Shown here piece by piece: positions 11,710 to 22,387 of a stretch of 64,000 nt of DNA. The notes beneath the pieces were generated by a model. The model was not told where the DNA came from, made no database searches, and was given only the letters and a program-made list of their open reading frames with translations. The stretch's first letter is position 1; every line of letters begins with the position of its first letter. The stretch covers positions 5,752,501 through 5,816,500 of the forward strand of contig JAZGTN010000037.1 of the NCBI GenBank assembly GCA_037783415.1, written 5' to 3'. A program made the position numbers and the translations under genes. The stretch is from Leptasterias polaris. Its lineage: Eukaryota > Echinodermata > Asteroidea > Forcipulatida > Asteriidae.

Positions 11710-12328
11710 TTTTATGTATATTTTAACAAACTATGATCGGTACTTTAGAACAGCAGATACTGCCATCCCCATCATTATGAGCGCCGGTTGCAGTGTGATG
11801 TAATACTAACCTACAGCAATACACACGTGTGTGTGCAAAACTAAACTTCATACAGTCCGTTGGATGTTCATTATACGCGAAATGCTGGCTGAAAATTATT
11901 TTTGTAGGATAGTTAAGGACTGTGGCGGTTCAACTATTATGAGCGGTTCCGAAAGTTTATGAATAATCTGTGCCTGCTTTAAAAAAAATTGAAATAAAAA
12001 GAAGAAGAAGAAGAAGAAGAAGAAGAAGAAGAAGGAGAAGAAAAAAAAACACGGTTTGTCACAGCAGGTGAAACTCAAATTTAGTTTAAAGTGTCCCTTC
12101 CGCCCAATTGTTTGAAGTTTTTCGCGATACAGCCGACCAGTGGCTGGAACTTGGTTGAGAAAGGACATAGATGCATGGCGGGGGTTAGTGCGACGTTCAA
12201 AGGCCTATTATAAGTCACCGACGCGACGCAACGAACTGACACATTCGTAAAAGGTAGCAATCTGAGCTTTTTAAACCCACACAATTTTATGGTATTTGCA
12301 GCTTAATAGGTAGTTTTCTTACAGTGGA
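11710..12328. other. 5' flank of CHCHD4
   Basis: Upstream side of CHCHD4, which reads leftward. It should hold its promoter or 5'UTR. No TATA box at a convincing distance; the GAA repeat lies at 12001. Confidence 0.4.
12001..12036 (+). repeat. (GAA)n microsatellite
   Basis: Eleven or so GAA/AAG triplets with one GGA, followed by an A run. It causes a poly-Phe antisense frame that is not a gene. Confidence 0.95.
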
Positions 12329-12336
12329 CACTCATG

Positions 12337-13288
12337 CAGCGGCGTAACTAAGGTAATTTTTTAGGGGGGAACAAGGGGGGGGCACAAGGGGGGGCACAAG
12401 GGGGGGGCACCATTTTTTCAAGGGGGGGCACTGATGGCAAATCAACTATAGATTAAAAACTGGATCTTAATCTACGCAATGGCGGGTTCCAAACAGCCCC
12501 TCAATTAAACCAAAGGAATTTCTTTTTCTGAATGTGTAGTAATAAATCATAACTGTTAACAAGGGCCCATGCGAGACCGGAGTCTTTTTGGGGGGTGGGG
12601 GGGGGGGGGATTTATGTATTTGAGGACTGGCACTAGTATTTATTTATTACACAATTGGGGCCATCAGACTGGGGGTCATGCACAGTAGGCCTAATCAATG
12701 TTAAAAACTTTGATTTTATTTTCGAAAGTGTTTTGACCCATCTGGCCCCCCCCCCCCCCCCCCAATTTAGATTTTTACATATTGACAAACTATTTTAATA
12801 TACCCTATAATACACTGAAGAACTACATAATGTCTCAAATGAAGCAGATGTTTTAGATCAATGCTCTCACAGCTCAAAAGTTTTCAATGGCCTTTCCTCA
12901 TGTACTTACGATAAATGCAACGGCACCCAGCACGTCGTGTAGCTTCATGTGACACTACCGTATTAACGTGGCAGACTGTGGCATAATTGGGGCGCGCGCG
13001 GGCGATGAGTCATATAATTTGCGTACGTGATTTACCGTACTCTGAAGACTTTGGTAAAAATAACAACTGGCCAACAAATATGTGTAAATAGAAAAATTGT
13101 TTGAAACATTGAGTTATACGCTCCATAAAAGTTTATATTTTAACATTTTATATTCTGGTAATTCTTATAGTCTCAAAGGTTTAGATTTCAAATGGGGGGG
13201 GGGGGGCACCCGGGGGGGGGGGGGGACTGACATCAATTGGGGGGGGGGGGGCACGTTCCCCCCGTTCCCCCTTATAGTTACGCCACTG
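12337..13288. mobile_element. Non-autonomous hAT element with G-tract ends, 952 bp
   Basis: Ends CAGCGGCGTAACTA and inverse CAGTGGCGTAACTA, exact 8-bp target duplication CACTCATG at 12329-12336 and 13289-13296. Long runs of G separated by CAC or ACAA near both ends (12364-12430, 13194-13252) and a C run near 12747-12763. No ORF of note. Ends resemble those of the autonomous hAT at 45005. Confidence 0.9.
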
Positions 13289-13588
13289 CACTCATGATTT
13301 GAACTTCACGTTTAAAATAGGCCTACTGTGCCTTTTACAATAATTCAATAAGAATGGTTTGTTGACTCATTGTTCAAACAGGTAAAAAATTTGGTTTTGT
13401 ACACAGTTCTTGGCAGTGTGCCCGTTTTTTCAAGTTTGAGTTTTCAGAGCAGTAGCAGTAACATTAACAATATGCCTAACCCTCTGAGTCAACTCGTTGA
13501 AAAGGGGAGACATCGATCGTGTGTACAATGTGTGGGTATTCAACCGGGAGCTCGTGCGTGGTGAGAGAAGCCGTGCATACAATATACT

Positions 13589-13842
13589 AGTCTTGGTGCA
13601 AGACGTCCCTGTTCTGTATTTCCACGATCCGCCCCATTACAAATTGCCGCCAATAGAGGGCGCTATCATTCCACGAACCCACTATCACGTACCCACGAAC
13701 CGCTATCACTGTGATAGCGGTTCGTGGGGTGTATAGCGGTTAGTGTATATATAGCGCCCTCTTTCGGCGACATTTGTGATAAGTGGGGCGTCGTACGTGG
13801 ATCGTTCGTGGACTACAGAACAGAAACGTCATGGACCAAGAC
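13589..13842. mobile_element. Diverged relative of the 28467 fold-back element
   Basis: Same length class and ends (AGTCTTGG .. CCAAGACT) and the same core words (AGAGGGCGCTATC, GATAGCGGTTCGTGG), but arms are much more diverged. Confidence 0.75.
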
Positions 13843-13950
13843 TAACAATATACATGTACTAACGGTGATGTAATGATTGTGGGTAAACAAGTTTCCCTTT
13901 TTAGTTTGTGGTTGTGTACGTCAGTGACGGTATTCACAGACATACCGCTA

Positions 13951-14116
13951 AATACACCGATCCATTAAGCCACGCCCATTTCTCGTTGACCAATCACAAC
14001 CGCGAAATCTGATCACCATTTGAGCCGTTTGATGATCTTTGCACTAATGGTGATCGGGTTTCGGGGCTGTGATTGGTCAACTCGTAAGGAGGCGGGGCTT
14101 AATGGATCGGTCTATT
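13951..14116 (-). mobile_element. 166-bp palindromic MITE, copy 2
   Basis: Same length as copies 1 and 3 and opposite orientation (order of the two distinguishable halves is reversed). Confidence 0.85.
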
Positions 14117-14318
14117 GGTGTGAGCATAGAGCAAGGCCTTGCTCTATGGTGTGAGTAACATTTTCCATTGTTGTACCGTTGTTTTTGGACATGCAAGGAC
14201 ACGTACCTTCTTCAGTGTGTGGGGAGAAGTAGTGTAGCTGAGCTATGATTGTTAAAAAGGGGCAAAATGTTCATTCGTCAAAATGAGTAAGTACGATCTA
14301 CGCTTCAACACGCCTACA

Positions 14319-14462
14319 CGCCTAGTCTTGGTTCCAAGACCATGGTGTTTACTCGGTACACACAGAATCAGTACCAACGTTCGGGTATACACGTGCGGTG
14401 TACATAATGTTGGTTGTGTGTGTGCGTGCGCGCAAACACCATGGTTTTGGAACCGCCTAGCC
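14319..14462. mobile_element. Short fold-back element with AAACACCATGG arms
   Basis: GCCTAGTCTTGGTTCCAAGA then CCATGGTGTTT on the left, AAACACCATGGTTTTGGAAC on the right. Shares the AGTCTTGGTTCC end with the elements at 13589 and 28467. Confidence 0.6.
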
Positions 14463-15713
14463 TGTCGACAAAGTGAAACCAATAACGGACAACATGACAA
14501 ACAATGTTAGACATCTGCAGGGCTGGATCTTTTCTCTATGTAATGGACGGACTCTCTGCTGTAGTGTGTGTGTGTGTGTGTTTTTTAAAGGTGTGATTGT
14601 ATAACCGTGTTACACAGTTCACATCATTATTGTCGGTTACACAGTTCACATCATTATTCTTGTCGTGGTGGTGTTGATAGCGCAACACTCAGGCTGTTCC
14701 CCGTACGCAATTAAAGATTGTCTTGCAATACTTTGCGCGAGGTCTATGGCTATCGTCGGGGGAATCCCGTGTATAGGCCGTAGGCCCTATTTAGTACTAC
14801 AGCTGTCTATACATCAAAACCACGAATTAATTAGTGCATAATCCTCTCAAAAATTATAAGTTTCCACATCCTTCCAGATAAGCCGATTCAATTGCATTTC
14901 AAATCAGCTCAATTAAGGATCCACATAATCCAAACGTTTTTCAGCCAGCGCCAGGCACGCGGTTTTCCAAGTGTAAACCAGTTTGACAACCCATGGACAA
15001 CCTGATTCGTGGAATACTCCACAAGGACGTACTTATGAATGTTGTCGAACACGTGAAATAAGTCAATTTCACACATTTTTGAATTAATTAGAACAAAAGG
15101 TAATTGTTACCCTGCAGCTGTAGTACACGTGCTGACTCCATGCATGGACCTTTCTCCAAAAGGATGATCCGCATCGCGAGCAAACGGCGATGTTGCCTGC
15201 ATGCTTCCCCTATAGGACTATTTAGAAGGAGTTGCCTGCCATGTCAATGGTGACAGTGAAACAAAAGTAGTTTTAGTCTTGCTATAGCTGAATAACTCGC
15301 TCTGCCTGTCTATAAAAACCCCACATAGATTTCTTCTTATATAAAGGAAAAGGCCCTATGCCCATTATGGTTCATAAATCATACATTGTTTCACTGACAA
15401 TGCCATCCAGATGCATCTGATGAGACATTCATGCCTGCCTTTCCTTAAAGGCAAAGTATACCTTTGGTTTTTGGAACTGTTCGAGTGTTTCAATCCTATG
15501 TAAATATAGATATATTATAGAACTCACCTGTGTGTCAGTGAAAATTTCATTTCGGAAGGTGGTTGCGCTTCGAGTTGAACATTTTCGCCTATTTTATTTT
15601 GAGAGAAAATTTTCTCGAATCAGATAAAACCAAAAAGATCAAGTTTAAATTGATTAAATCTTTTTCGGGTCAGATCGGCCGAAAAATGGATCTGAGTTTG
15701 ATGCCGAGCTCCT
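14463..15713. other. Intergenic; old MITE remnant at 15448-15700
   Basis: A short tandem copy of GTTACACAGTTCACATCATT at 14612 and 14636. From 15448 a repeat starting AAAGGCAAAGTATACCTTTG resembles the one at 56972 and is cut by the 6.66-kb element at 15714. Confidence 0.5.
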
Positions 15714-15719
15714 ACCCCG

Positions 15720-16383
15720 TATGAGGCGCCAAGTGTAAACTTATTATTTAACGCAATTATTTACAAATAATTCATTATATAATATATAATTCATTATTTA
15801 ACCATTATTTAATCTTTATTTACAAATAATCAGTTTTGCACCACACAATTGTTTATATATAATCGTATGAAAGCTTTCATTATATATATAATCTTAAACA
15901 CAATTTCATTATTTACAAATAATGTCGACGGATACATTTTTATATATAAATAATTAACTTTGCACATGCAATTATATGTATATAATTTCTGGACAACTTT
16001 CATTATATATATATAATTTAACGGATCATTACACTTATATATAAATAATGGCGACTGACAAAATTTATATGTAAATAATTTATTTTACACATGCAATTAT
16101 ATAATAAATAATTGTTAGGCAGCTTTCATTATATACATATAATTTTGCGGATCATTATACTTATATATAAATAATATCGGCTGCCAAAATTTATTTGTAA
16201 ATAAAGAATTTTGAACCACACATTTATATATAAATAAGGAAAACTATTACTTTACAACTACGCGGACGAGGCTATGATATAATAAATAATGACTGTGCGC
16301 TGTAAATAATGACTGTGCGCTGTAAATAATGGTGTTATATGTAAATTGAGTTTGGTTAGCCCCGCCCCAATACTCTAAATATT
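15720..16383 (+). repeat. Left inverted arm of the 6.66-kb element, AT-rich tandem units
   Basis: Built from about four diverged units of roughly 125 bp. Each holds several AT-only palindromic motifs (such as TTATATATAAATAAT or ATTATATATATAAT) spaced about 30 bp apart by unique GC-containing spacers. The inner end has a two-fold repeat of GACTGTGCGCTGTAAATAAT. Confidence 0.85.
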
Positions 16384-16408
16384 CACATCAAAACACCGTC
16401 TAGTCTAT

Positions 16409-17901
16409 ACTAGTATACACTCCTCTAGCAGTGGTTTCCGCGCGCCACCAGTTTACCCGCTCCAACACTAGCAGTGGTTTCCGCGCGCCACCAGTTTACC
16501 CGCTCCAACCACTGCTAAACTTCACTTCATATCCTGCGAAGCGCGTGGGTGTGACGTCACCCAACGCCGAGCCTGGATGACACTTGCCATGATTGGCCAG
16601 ATTCTGTCACCTGACGTTGGGTCTGTCACATGACCCTCATCTGGCACAGTAAAGATGGCTGCGCCCATGTCCACACTGTACGTGCAATAAGCACGTACGT
16701 CAACGTTGCTTTGCCTACTGTATGTTGCGTCGACTTCAGTATTATTTCGTCCTGGTTTTTGTCAGTGTTGTTTTACACAGTAAGTATTTGTTTAACGGAC
16801 ATCACTTTTCCCTCAGCGGGTGGGAAATCAGATGGAAAAACATAAACTTCTTCTAGTTCGAGTTTAAAAAACATAAAAAGGTCTCGATTTTTGAAAATAA
16901 TAATCAGCTATGCCTATATAGGGAAATAATTCCGTTTACTGGTCACCACTTATTCTCCTTATGACTCGATAACCACCGAAACTTGTTAATATTTTACAGG
17001 GAATTAAATTTACGAGTGAAAAATTAAAAAAAATTATTCGAAATCATGAAAAAAGGCATAAGTTCTGGCTGCCCAGCCTACTTAATTTGGAAAAAGAATT
17101 TCAGTTCGATTTTGATTTAAAATGTCATTTCACATTACAGACGTTGCAGACTAGGCCTACTTCCTGTAAATAATTCCAAAATGACATTCATCGCGTAAAT
17201 TGAGCAAGAGGTAGGCTACAATGTATACGTAAAAGAGCTCGATAAATGCGATGCAGTATGAAGCGGCCCCACAATGCCCATGCACAGTGACAAATATTGC
17301 GCCAGCGAAGATTCTCCAAGTCTGATCCGTCTTACATGTAGTTCAACACGATGTATCCTTTTGTGCTAAACTAAATTAAGCTTTGTCATGAAACCTGGAC
17401 TTAAATCCAGCAGGGTATGTAGCACACGTGAGTGTGTGCAATGTTTTTGTATGTGTATAAATAGTACACACCTTGAATCAAGACTACATATTCGACGAAG
17501 TTTGCAAAAAGCTACAAACGAGCCATTAATCATTTTTGTGAGCTTAAAACAACTAGCAAATTCAATGTTTTCTTCAATGAAATTTGGCACAAACACAAAC
17601 AGTCTTCCCAAACTGTCCGCGGTTTCACAATTATGCTAATAGACCTTGCTTGTTAGCAGAGCAGATATGCATATGCATGACGCTAGGGGGCGCGGCGCGA
17701 TACCCGACTGTGATTGGCTATCCGTGCAACAAGCCTAACGATTTTGTAAGCGGTGTGCTGATTGGCTTCGCAGGATATGAAGTGAAGTTTAGCAGTGGTT
17801 GGAGCGGGTAAACTGGTGGCGCGCGGAAACCACTGCTAGTGTTGGAGCGGGTAAACTGGTGGCGCGCGGAAACCACTGCTAGAGGAGTGTAATACTAGTA
17901 C
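16409..17901. mobile_element. Nested 1.5-kb inverted-repeat element
   Basis: Arms 16409-16542 and 17765-17901 are inverted copies with only small differences. Each arm contains two tandem copies of a unit of about 43 bp beginning AGCAGTGGTTTCCGCGCGCC. The 1.2-kb centre has no convincing ORF. It lies just inside the left arm of the larger element. Confidence 0.8.
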
Positions 17902-18002
17902 TACACGCTCAGACTTCATGACTTACAGTCATGCGCGTACAGTGAGTACATTTTGTACAGTATGTACACTAGCCCCTGTACGTGTATAGTCTATGTCGTT
18001 TC

Positions 18003-19620
18003 ATGATGGTTTCGTGCAGCAGCCATTTAAAATCCTCGGTTACAGTTACAAAACTTGACAAATTTAGCTCTTTAGAGAACATTCCTCTATCAACAGTGCC
18101 CACATACATCACCACCCGAGAAGGAGACCAATTTAGTTCAATTACATTTTGGTAAGTTACGTTATAAAATGTTATTCTTGATGGTAGCTACGTAGTTTAC
18201 TTCATTTCAAATGACGGATAAGTGACCGATAAACTTAGTGCTGCATCTAATTCGTGAAAACAATGTTGTTGTTTTTTCCCCAATAACTGATGAAGATTTG
18301 CTACAATTACACTTCATGGCATTAACTGATCGGATAACGTTTGTCGAGTAGGACCTGTTTGGTTGAATTTTGTTGTTAATTGGCAGTCACCAAAGTTGTG
18401 CACTGGTTTTTTATATAATCCTACCCATAATATTGTGTTTTATTAGTTAACAGTGACACTGACAGTAACACAACACTCTAGTCTATGTCTGTAGTATTAA
18501 TTAACAGATTAAATTTAAAGTTCCATTTGCTGAATATGCTGATTATGCTGATGCACTGTATTTTTGTAATACACTGTTCTTTTGAATAATTTGTTGGTGT
18601 ATTTTCTTTTCAAGTAATGTTTTTACTATTTAGATTTGTTATTAATTTTAACAACTAAATTATAAATATGAATAAAGTAGTAATATTTTTCTGAAGGAAA
18701 ATACATTATGTGATTCTGACTTTTTACATTAAATGCAAGGAAATTACATAAATTAAAACAGGGGGCAGTAGTGAGTGACAAACTAGTGGTGATGTGTATT
18801 ACATGTGTACTCATTGTTGCGTCAACAAAACGTCAGTGGGGTACCATTACCACCATGTCGAGGGCTTTGCTCGAGGATTGGACTAGTACAGTAGTATTCA
18901 TCAACTTTGTTAAACATTCATTGTTTTATTTTATCTTTTTTTAAGGATGCATATGCACAGTTGGAGGGGGAGACTTTTGTTTTAGAACCACCTCGACACA
19001 AGGCTGAGTTGGTCTCCAACGAGACAAAAGGGTACTTGAAAACTGCATAAATATATAAGGTAGGTCCCTATGAATTACAATAAAACTGTTCATTTATCAA
19101 AACGTTTAGACTGACTACCCATAGTCTAGAACTGGGTACTTTTTAATAACATTACTTTCCACAATTTACAAGACATCCAACACTAATAAGTGGTGAACTG
19201 GAGCCTGGGGAGGCCAAAGACAATCCCATGTTGACATTTGTTATTATTTTCAAGGAGGAAGAGGAAGAAAAATCTTCAAAGGTAGTTGGAAAAAATATCA
19301 TAAAACCATCCAATCCCGTAAAAAGTAAAACTTTTGTTTGTTTGAAATACAATGATCATCCATATGGTGCTTAACTATGGAGAGTTTCATTGACTATTTG
19401 ATTATACTGATATCAATACTCACAACATTAAACAATTTCTCATTTCAGTTACAAGGCATACACGAATCTGCAGAGGCAATCACATTGTGAGAAAATCTTT
19501 GGTGTGATAACCAGTTTCTTCAAAGCAAAACCTGTCGTCGGCTCTTTTAAAAAAGGATACAAGAACTCGTCAGTAGAGGATATACCACCTGTGATTCAGC
19601 AGAATAAATATCACCTGTGA
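18003..19620 (+). CDS. Unrecognised two-exon open frame inside the fold-back element
   Basis: Exon A 18003-18151 starts ATGATGG, is open for 49 codons and ends at a strong donor GTAAGT. Exon C 19449-19620 starts after CATTTCAG, joins in phase (TG|T) and runs to TGA, giving 106 aa (from MMVSCSSHLKSS to VIQQNKYHL). A further open stretch with an acceptor-like TTTTTTTAAG, 18946-19031, would join exon C in frame through a weak donor, but does not join exon A in frame. A possible poly(A) signal is AATAAA at 20547-20552. I do not recognise a domain. It could be element cargo, a captured gene fragment or chance. No function is claimed. Confidence 0.35.
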
Positions 19621-19778
19621 TTATGTTGGTATAAACCAACTCTAACTGCAGGGAACGATTTCATCCAGCAATTTTGCATAGCAAAATATTTAGACTGAAC
19701 TTGTTTTGTGCACACTGAATGCTAATATTGAGTAGCAACTCCTGATTTTTGAGTAGCAACTGATGCATTTTGTGTAGC

Positions 19779-19944
19779 AATAGACCGATCCATTAAGCCC
19801 CGCCTCCTTACGAGTTGACCAATCACAGCCGCGAAACCCGATCACCGTTAGTGCAAAGACCACCAAACGGCTCAAATGGTGATAAGATTTCGCGGTTGTG
19901 ATTGGTCAATGAGAAATGGGCGTGGCTTAATGGATCAGTGTATT
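19779..19944 (+). mobile_element. 166-bp palindromic MITE, copy 3
   Basis: Same orientation as copy 1; inserted inside the 6.66-kb fold-back element. Confidence 0.85.
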
Positions 19945-20747
19945 CCGTTTGCTATACAAGGGAAATCGTTCACTGAACTGTCAAAGTAACAGCTAGCAAA
20001 CTGGTGTCCTTATTTTGTTTGCCACTAAACAACAGCTGAAAAACATTAGAAAAAGTTAGAAAACTCACCATTAGCCTAAATGTAGACAGATATAATGGTG
20101 TATCATTATTGAGTGAGTCAACGTTTTTAATTTTTACATTAACGCTTTCCTCCAATTTTATGAGATGAGTTCATCGTTAACTTTTTCAATTTTGAGGAAA
20201 ACAAATATATTTATAAGCACTGTCTTTGTATTGTTTTGCAAATCAAGGTTGTATACTTTTAGCTAATTGTTATTCCATTTTTAAGTGATTCAATTTGTGA
20301 TAAATTCATTGTGCCACAGTATTACTTTTATTGCATCTTTTACTCTATTGTCAAAGTATGTTAGTTTCATTCTAAAAGACAGTCATCCTACTCCAGAGTT
20401 CAGAAAGCAGAACTAATCTTTACAAATGTCTTTGAGGACTGCCTCAAGGTTTGTTGATTTTTTAAAGTTGTGTATTCTTGAAGGTTCCAGTGCAAGGTAT
20501 AATTTTTTGTTTCTAAGGTTATTTATGTTGTTTGTACTTTTATTTGAATAAAAAGTTTTATGTTTCATGAACTGATCGGTTTTCTTGACAAAAACAGTAA
20601 ATAATATTGTTTACCCTTACACCGATGTGCGCACTCCATACTTCCCCGAGTTCTATGAAAAAAATCCACAGGATTTGTTTTTTCATTTAAAAAGTATACG
20701 TGACGCTCCAGACATTTTTATTTAGCTCATCTTCAATACTTGATTCT

Positions 20748-21130
20748 CGCATAATAATAATAAAGACTTGTTATGCGCACATATCCACCCTGCTGGGTGT
20801 TCAAGGCGCAGTAAATCAAAAAGAAACGGATACAACTAAATTATTCCTTGAAAACCTGTGACATAAGATAAGGTTTGAGAAGTGATTTAAATTTTGTGGT
20901 ACAAAGACAACATCAAAGATTATGTGGTAGAGAGTTCCAGATGCGTGGGGCGCAGCTGCAGAAAAAGACCTGTCACCCCAGGAGTGTTGAGACTTGGGTT
21001 CCTTGAGAAGAAGCATGGTACTGGATCGAAGATCCCTTGACGGAGTGTAAACTTGAAGTAGTTCTGAGATATAGTGGGGAGCCTTGCCGTTAAGTGCTTT
21101 GTGGACAATGAGCATCAGCTTGAAGATGAC
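20748..21130 (-). mobile_element. Non-LTR retrotransposon (L2/CR1-like) 3' fragment, frameshifted
   Basis: Inverse-strand remnant of a reverse-transcriptase ORF C-terminus ([32 protein letters not shown]) plus 3' tail ending in (ATT)n. Very close to the copy at 43373-44316, but two extra G's near 20946 shift the frame. Lies inside the 6.66-kb element. Confidence 0.85.
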
Positions 21131-21566
21131 ACGCACAGGGAGAACCTTGTATTAACTGACAAACCTTTTAGCTTTTCAGTCACATATTTAGTGCGTTCCG
21201 CGGGTCCTATTTTCTTTTATTTTTTGCATGTCCTTAAAAAATACCCCTCTTCGATGCATTTATCAAACAAAATCAAATTGTTTTTCTCGGGCACACAATG
21301 GTTTTAATCTCATCCATGACTTTCTTCCACACGGCTACGTAAGATTTCACCCTTTCCTCTATGTTCAGCTAACCGGATTATAATATAATGTTGGATGCTG
21401 CTGTTGGACCTGGACATTAACAATACACTCATTGCTCAAGATTAAAACCATAAGAGTAGCCAAGCAGAGGATCGTAGGACACTCAATTCACAACTTGAAA
21501 AACACTGCAAAAAGGGACCGCGGTCTATACTTTCACCACCTGCATTTGCTTGGCTGTTGCACACGT

Positions 21567-21650
21567 TTTTACATACATGTACATGTACATGTACATGTAT
21601 GTACATCGTATATATGCATACATGTTCATGTGTATATGTACATGTGCAGC
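21567..21650 (+). repeat. (ACATGT)n microsatellite
   Basis: TACATGTACATGTACATGTA and related words; each unit is self-complementary. Similar short tracts lie at 30352-30385 and 50139-50160. Confidence 0.9.
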
Positions 21651-21718
21651 TCGCAGAAAGTAGACTGTGAGCCCGGTGATCTGAGCGTGTAGACTGTGCC
21701 GGATGTTATAACATGAAT

Positions 21719-22381
21719 ATTTAGAGTATTGGGGCGTGGCTATACACTCAATTTACATATAACACCATTATTTACAGCGCACAGTCATTATTTACAGCGC
21801 ACAGTCATTATTTATTATATCATAGCCTCGTCCGCGTAGTTGTAAAGTAATAGTTTTCCTTATTTATATATAAATGTGTGGTTCAAAATTCTTTATTTAC
21901 AAATAAATTTTGGCAGCCGATATTATTTATATATAAGTATAATGATCCGCAAAATTATATGTATATAATGAAAGCTGCCTAACAATTATTTATTATATAA
22001 TTGCATGTGTAAAATAAATTATTTACATATAAATTTTGTCAGTCGCCATTATTTATATATAAGTGTAATGATCCGTTAAATTATATATATATATAATGAA
22101 AGTTGTCCAGAAATTATATACATATAATTGCATGTGCAAAGTTAATTATTTATATATAAAAATGTATCCGTCGACATTATTTGTAAATAATGAAATTGTG
22201 TTTAAGATTATATATATATAATGAAAGCTTTCATACGATTATATATAAACAATTGTGTGGTGCAAAACTGATTATTTGTAAATAAAGATTAAATAATGGT
22301 TAAATAATGAATTATATATTATATAATGAATTATTTGTAAATAATTGCGTTAAATAATAAGTTTACACTTGGCGCCTCATA
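21719..22381 (-). repeat. Right inverted arm of the 6.66-kb element
   Basis: Inverse copy of the left arm, ending CTTGGCGCCTCATA. Identity collapses at the inner edge (the stretch around 21735-21745 differs from 16345-16360), which marks the arm boundary. Confidence 0.85.
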
Positions 22382-22387
22382 ACCCCG

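Larger units (their letters stand above)
15720..22381. mobile_element. 6.66-kb element with 0.66-kb inverted arms (fold-back type)
   Basis: Left arm 15720-16383 and right arm 21719-22381 are inverted copies, starting TATGAGGCGCCAAGTG and nearly identical by eye up to the inner edge. Direct repeats ACCCCG at 15714-15719 and 22382-22387 look like a 6-bp target duplication. The inside has no transposase. It carries a nested inverted-repeat element (16409-17901), an unrecognised two-exon open frame (18003-19620), a 166-bp palindromic MITE and an L2-like fragment. Architecture recalls echinoderm fold-back (TU-like) elements or a non-autonomous long-TIR transposon; the superfamily is not assigned. 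Confidence 0.8.

Noticed and set aside
11896..12168. 90-codon minus-strand ORF
   Set aside because: Its middle is poly-Phe from the GAA microsatellite.
15720..16383. CRISPR-like array because of evenly spaced short repeats
   Set aside because: Repeats are AT-only and imperfect, spacers recur in higher-order units, the host is eukaryotic and there are no cas genes.
19449..19620. ABCC transporter N-terminal linker
   Set aside because: FKKGYKNSSVEDIPPV loosely recalls the ABCC linker pattern, but the match is a few residues and no transporter sequence lies nearby.
15720..22381. Polinton/Maverick DNA transposon
   Set aside because: Long inverted ends and a 6-bp duplication fit, but no polymerase B, integrase, protease, ATPase or capsid-like frame is present, and the element is too short.
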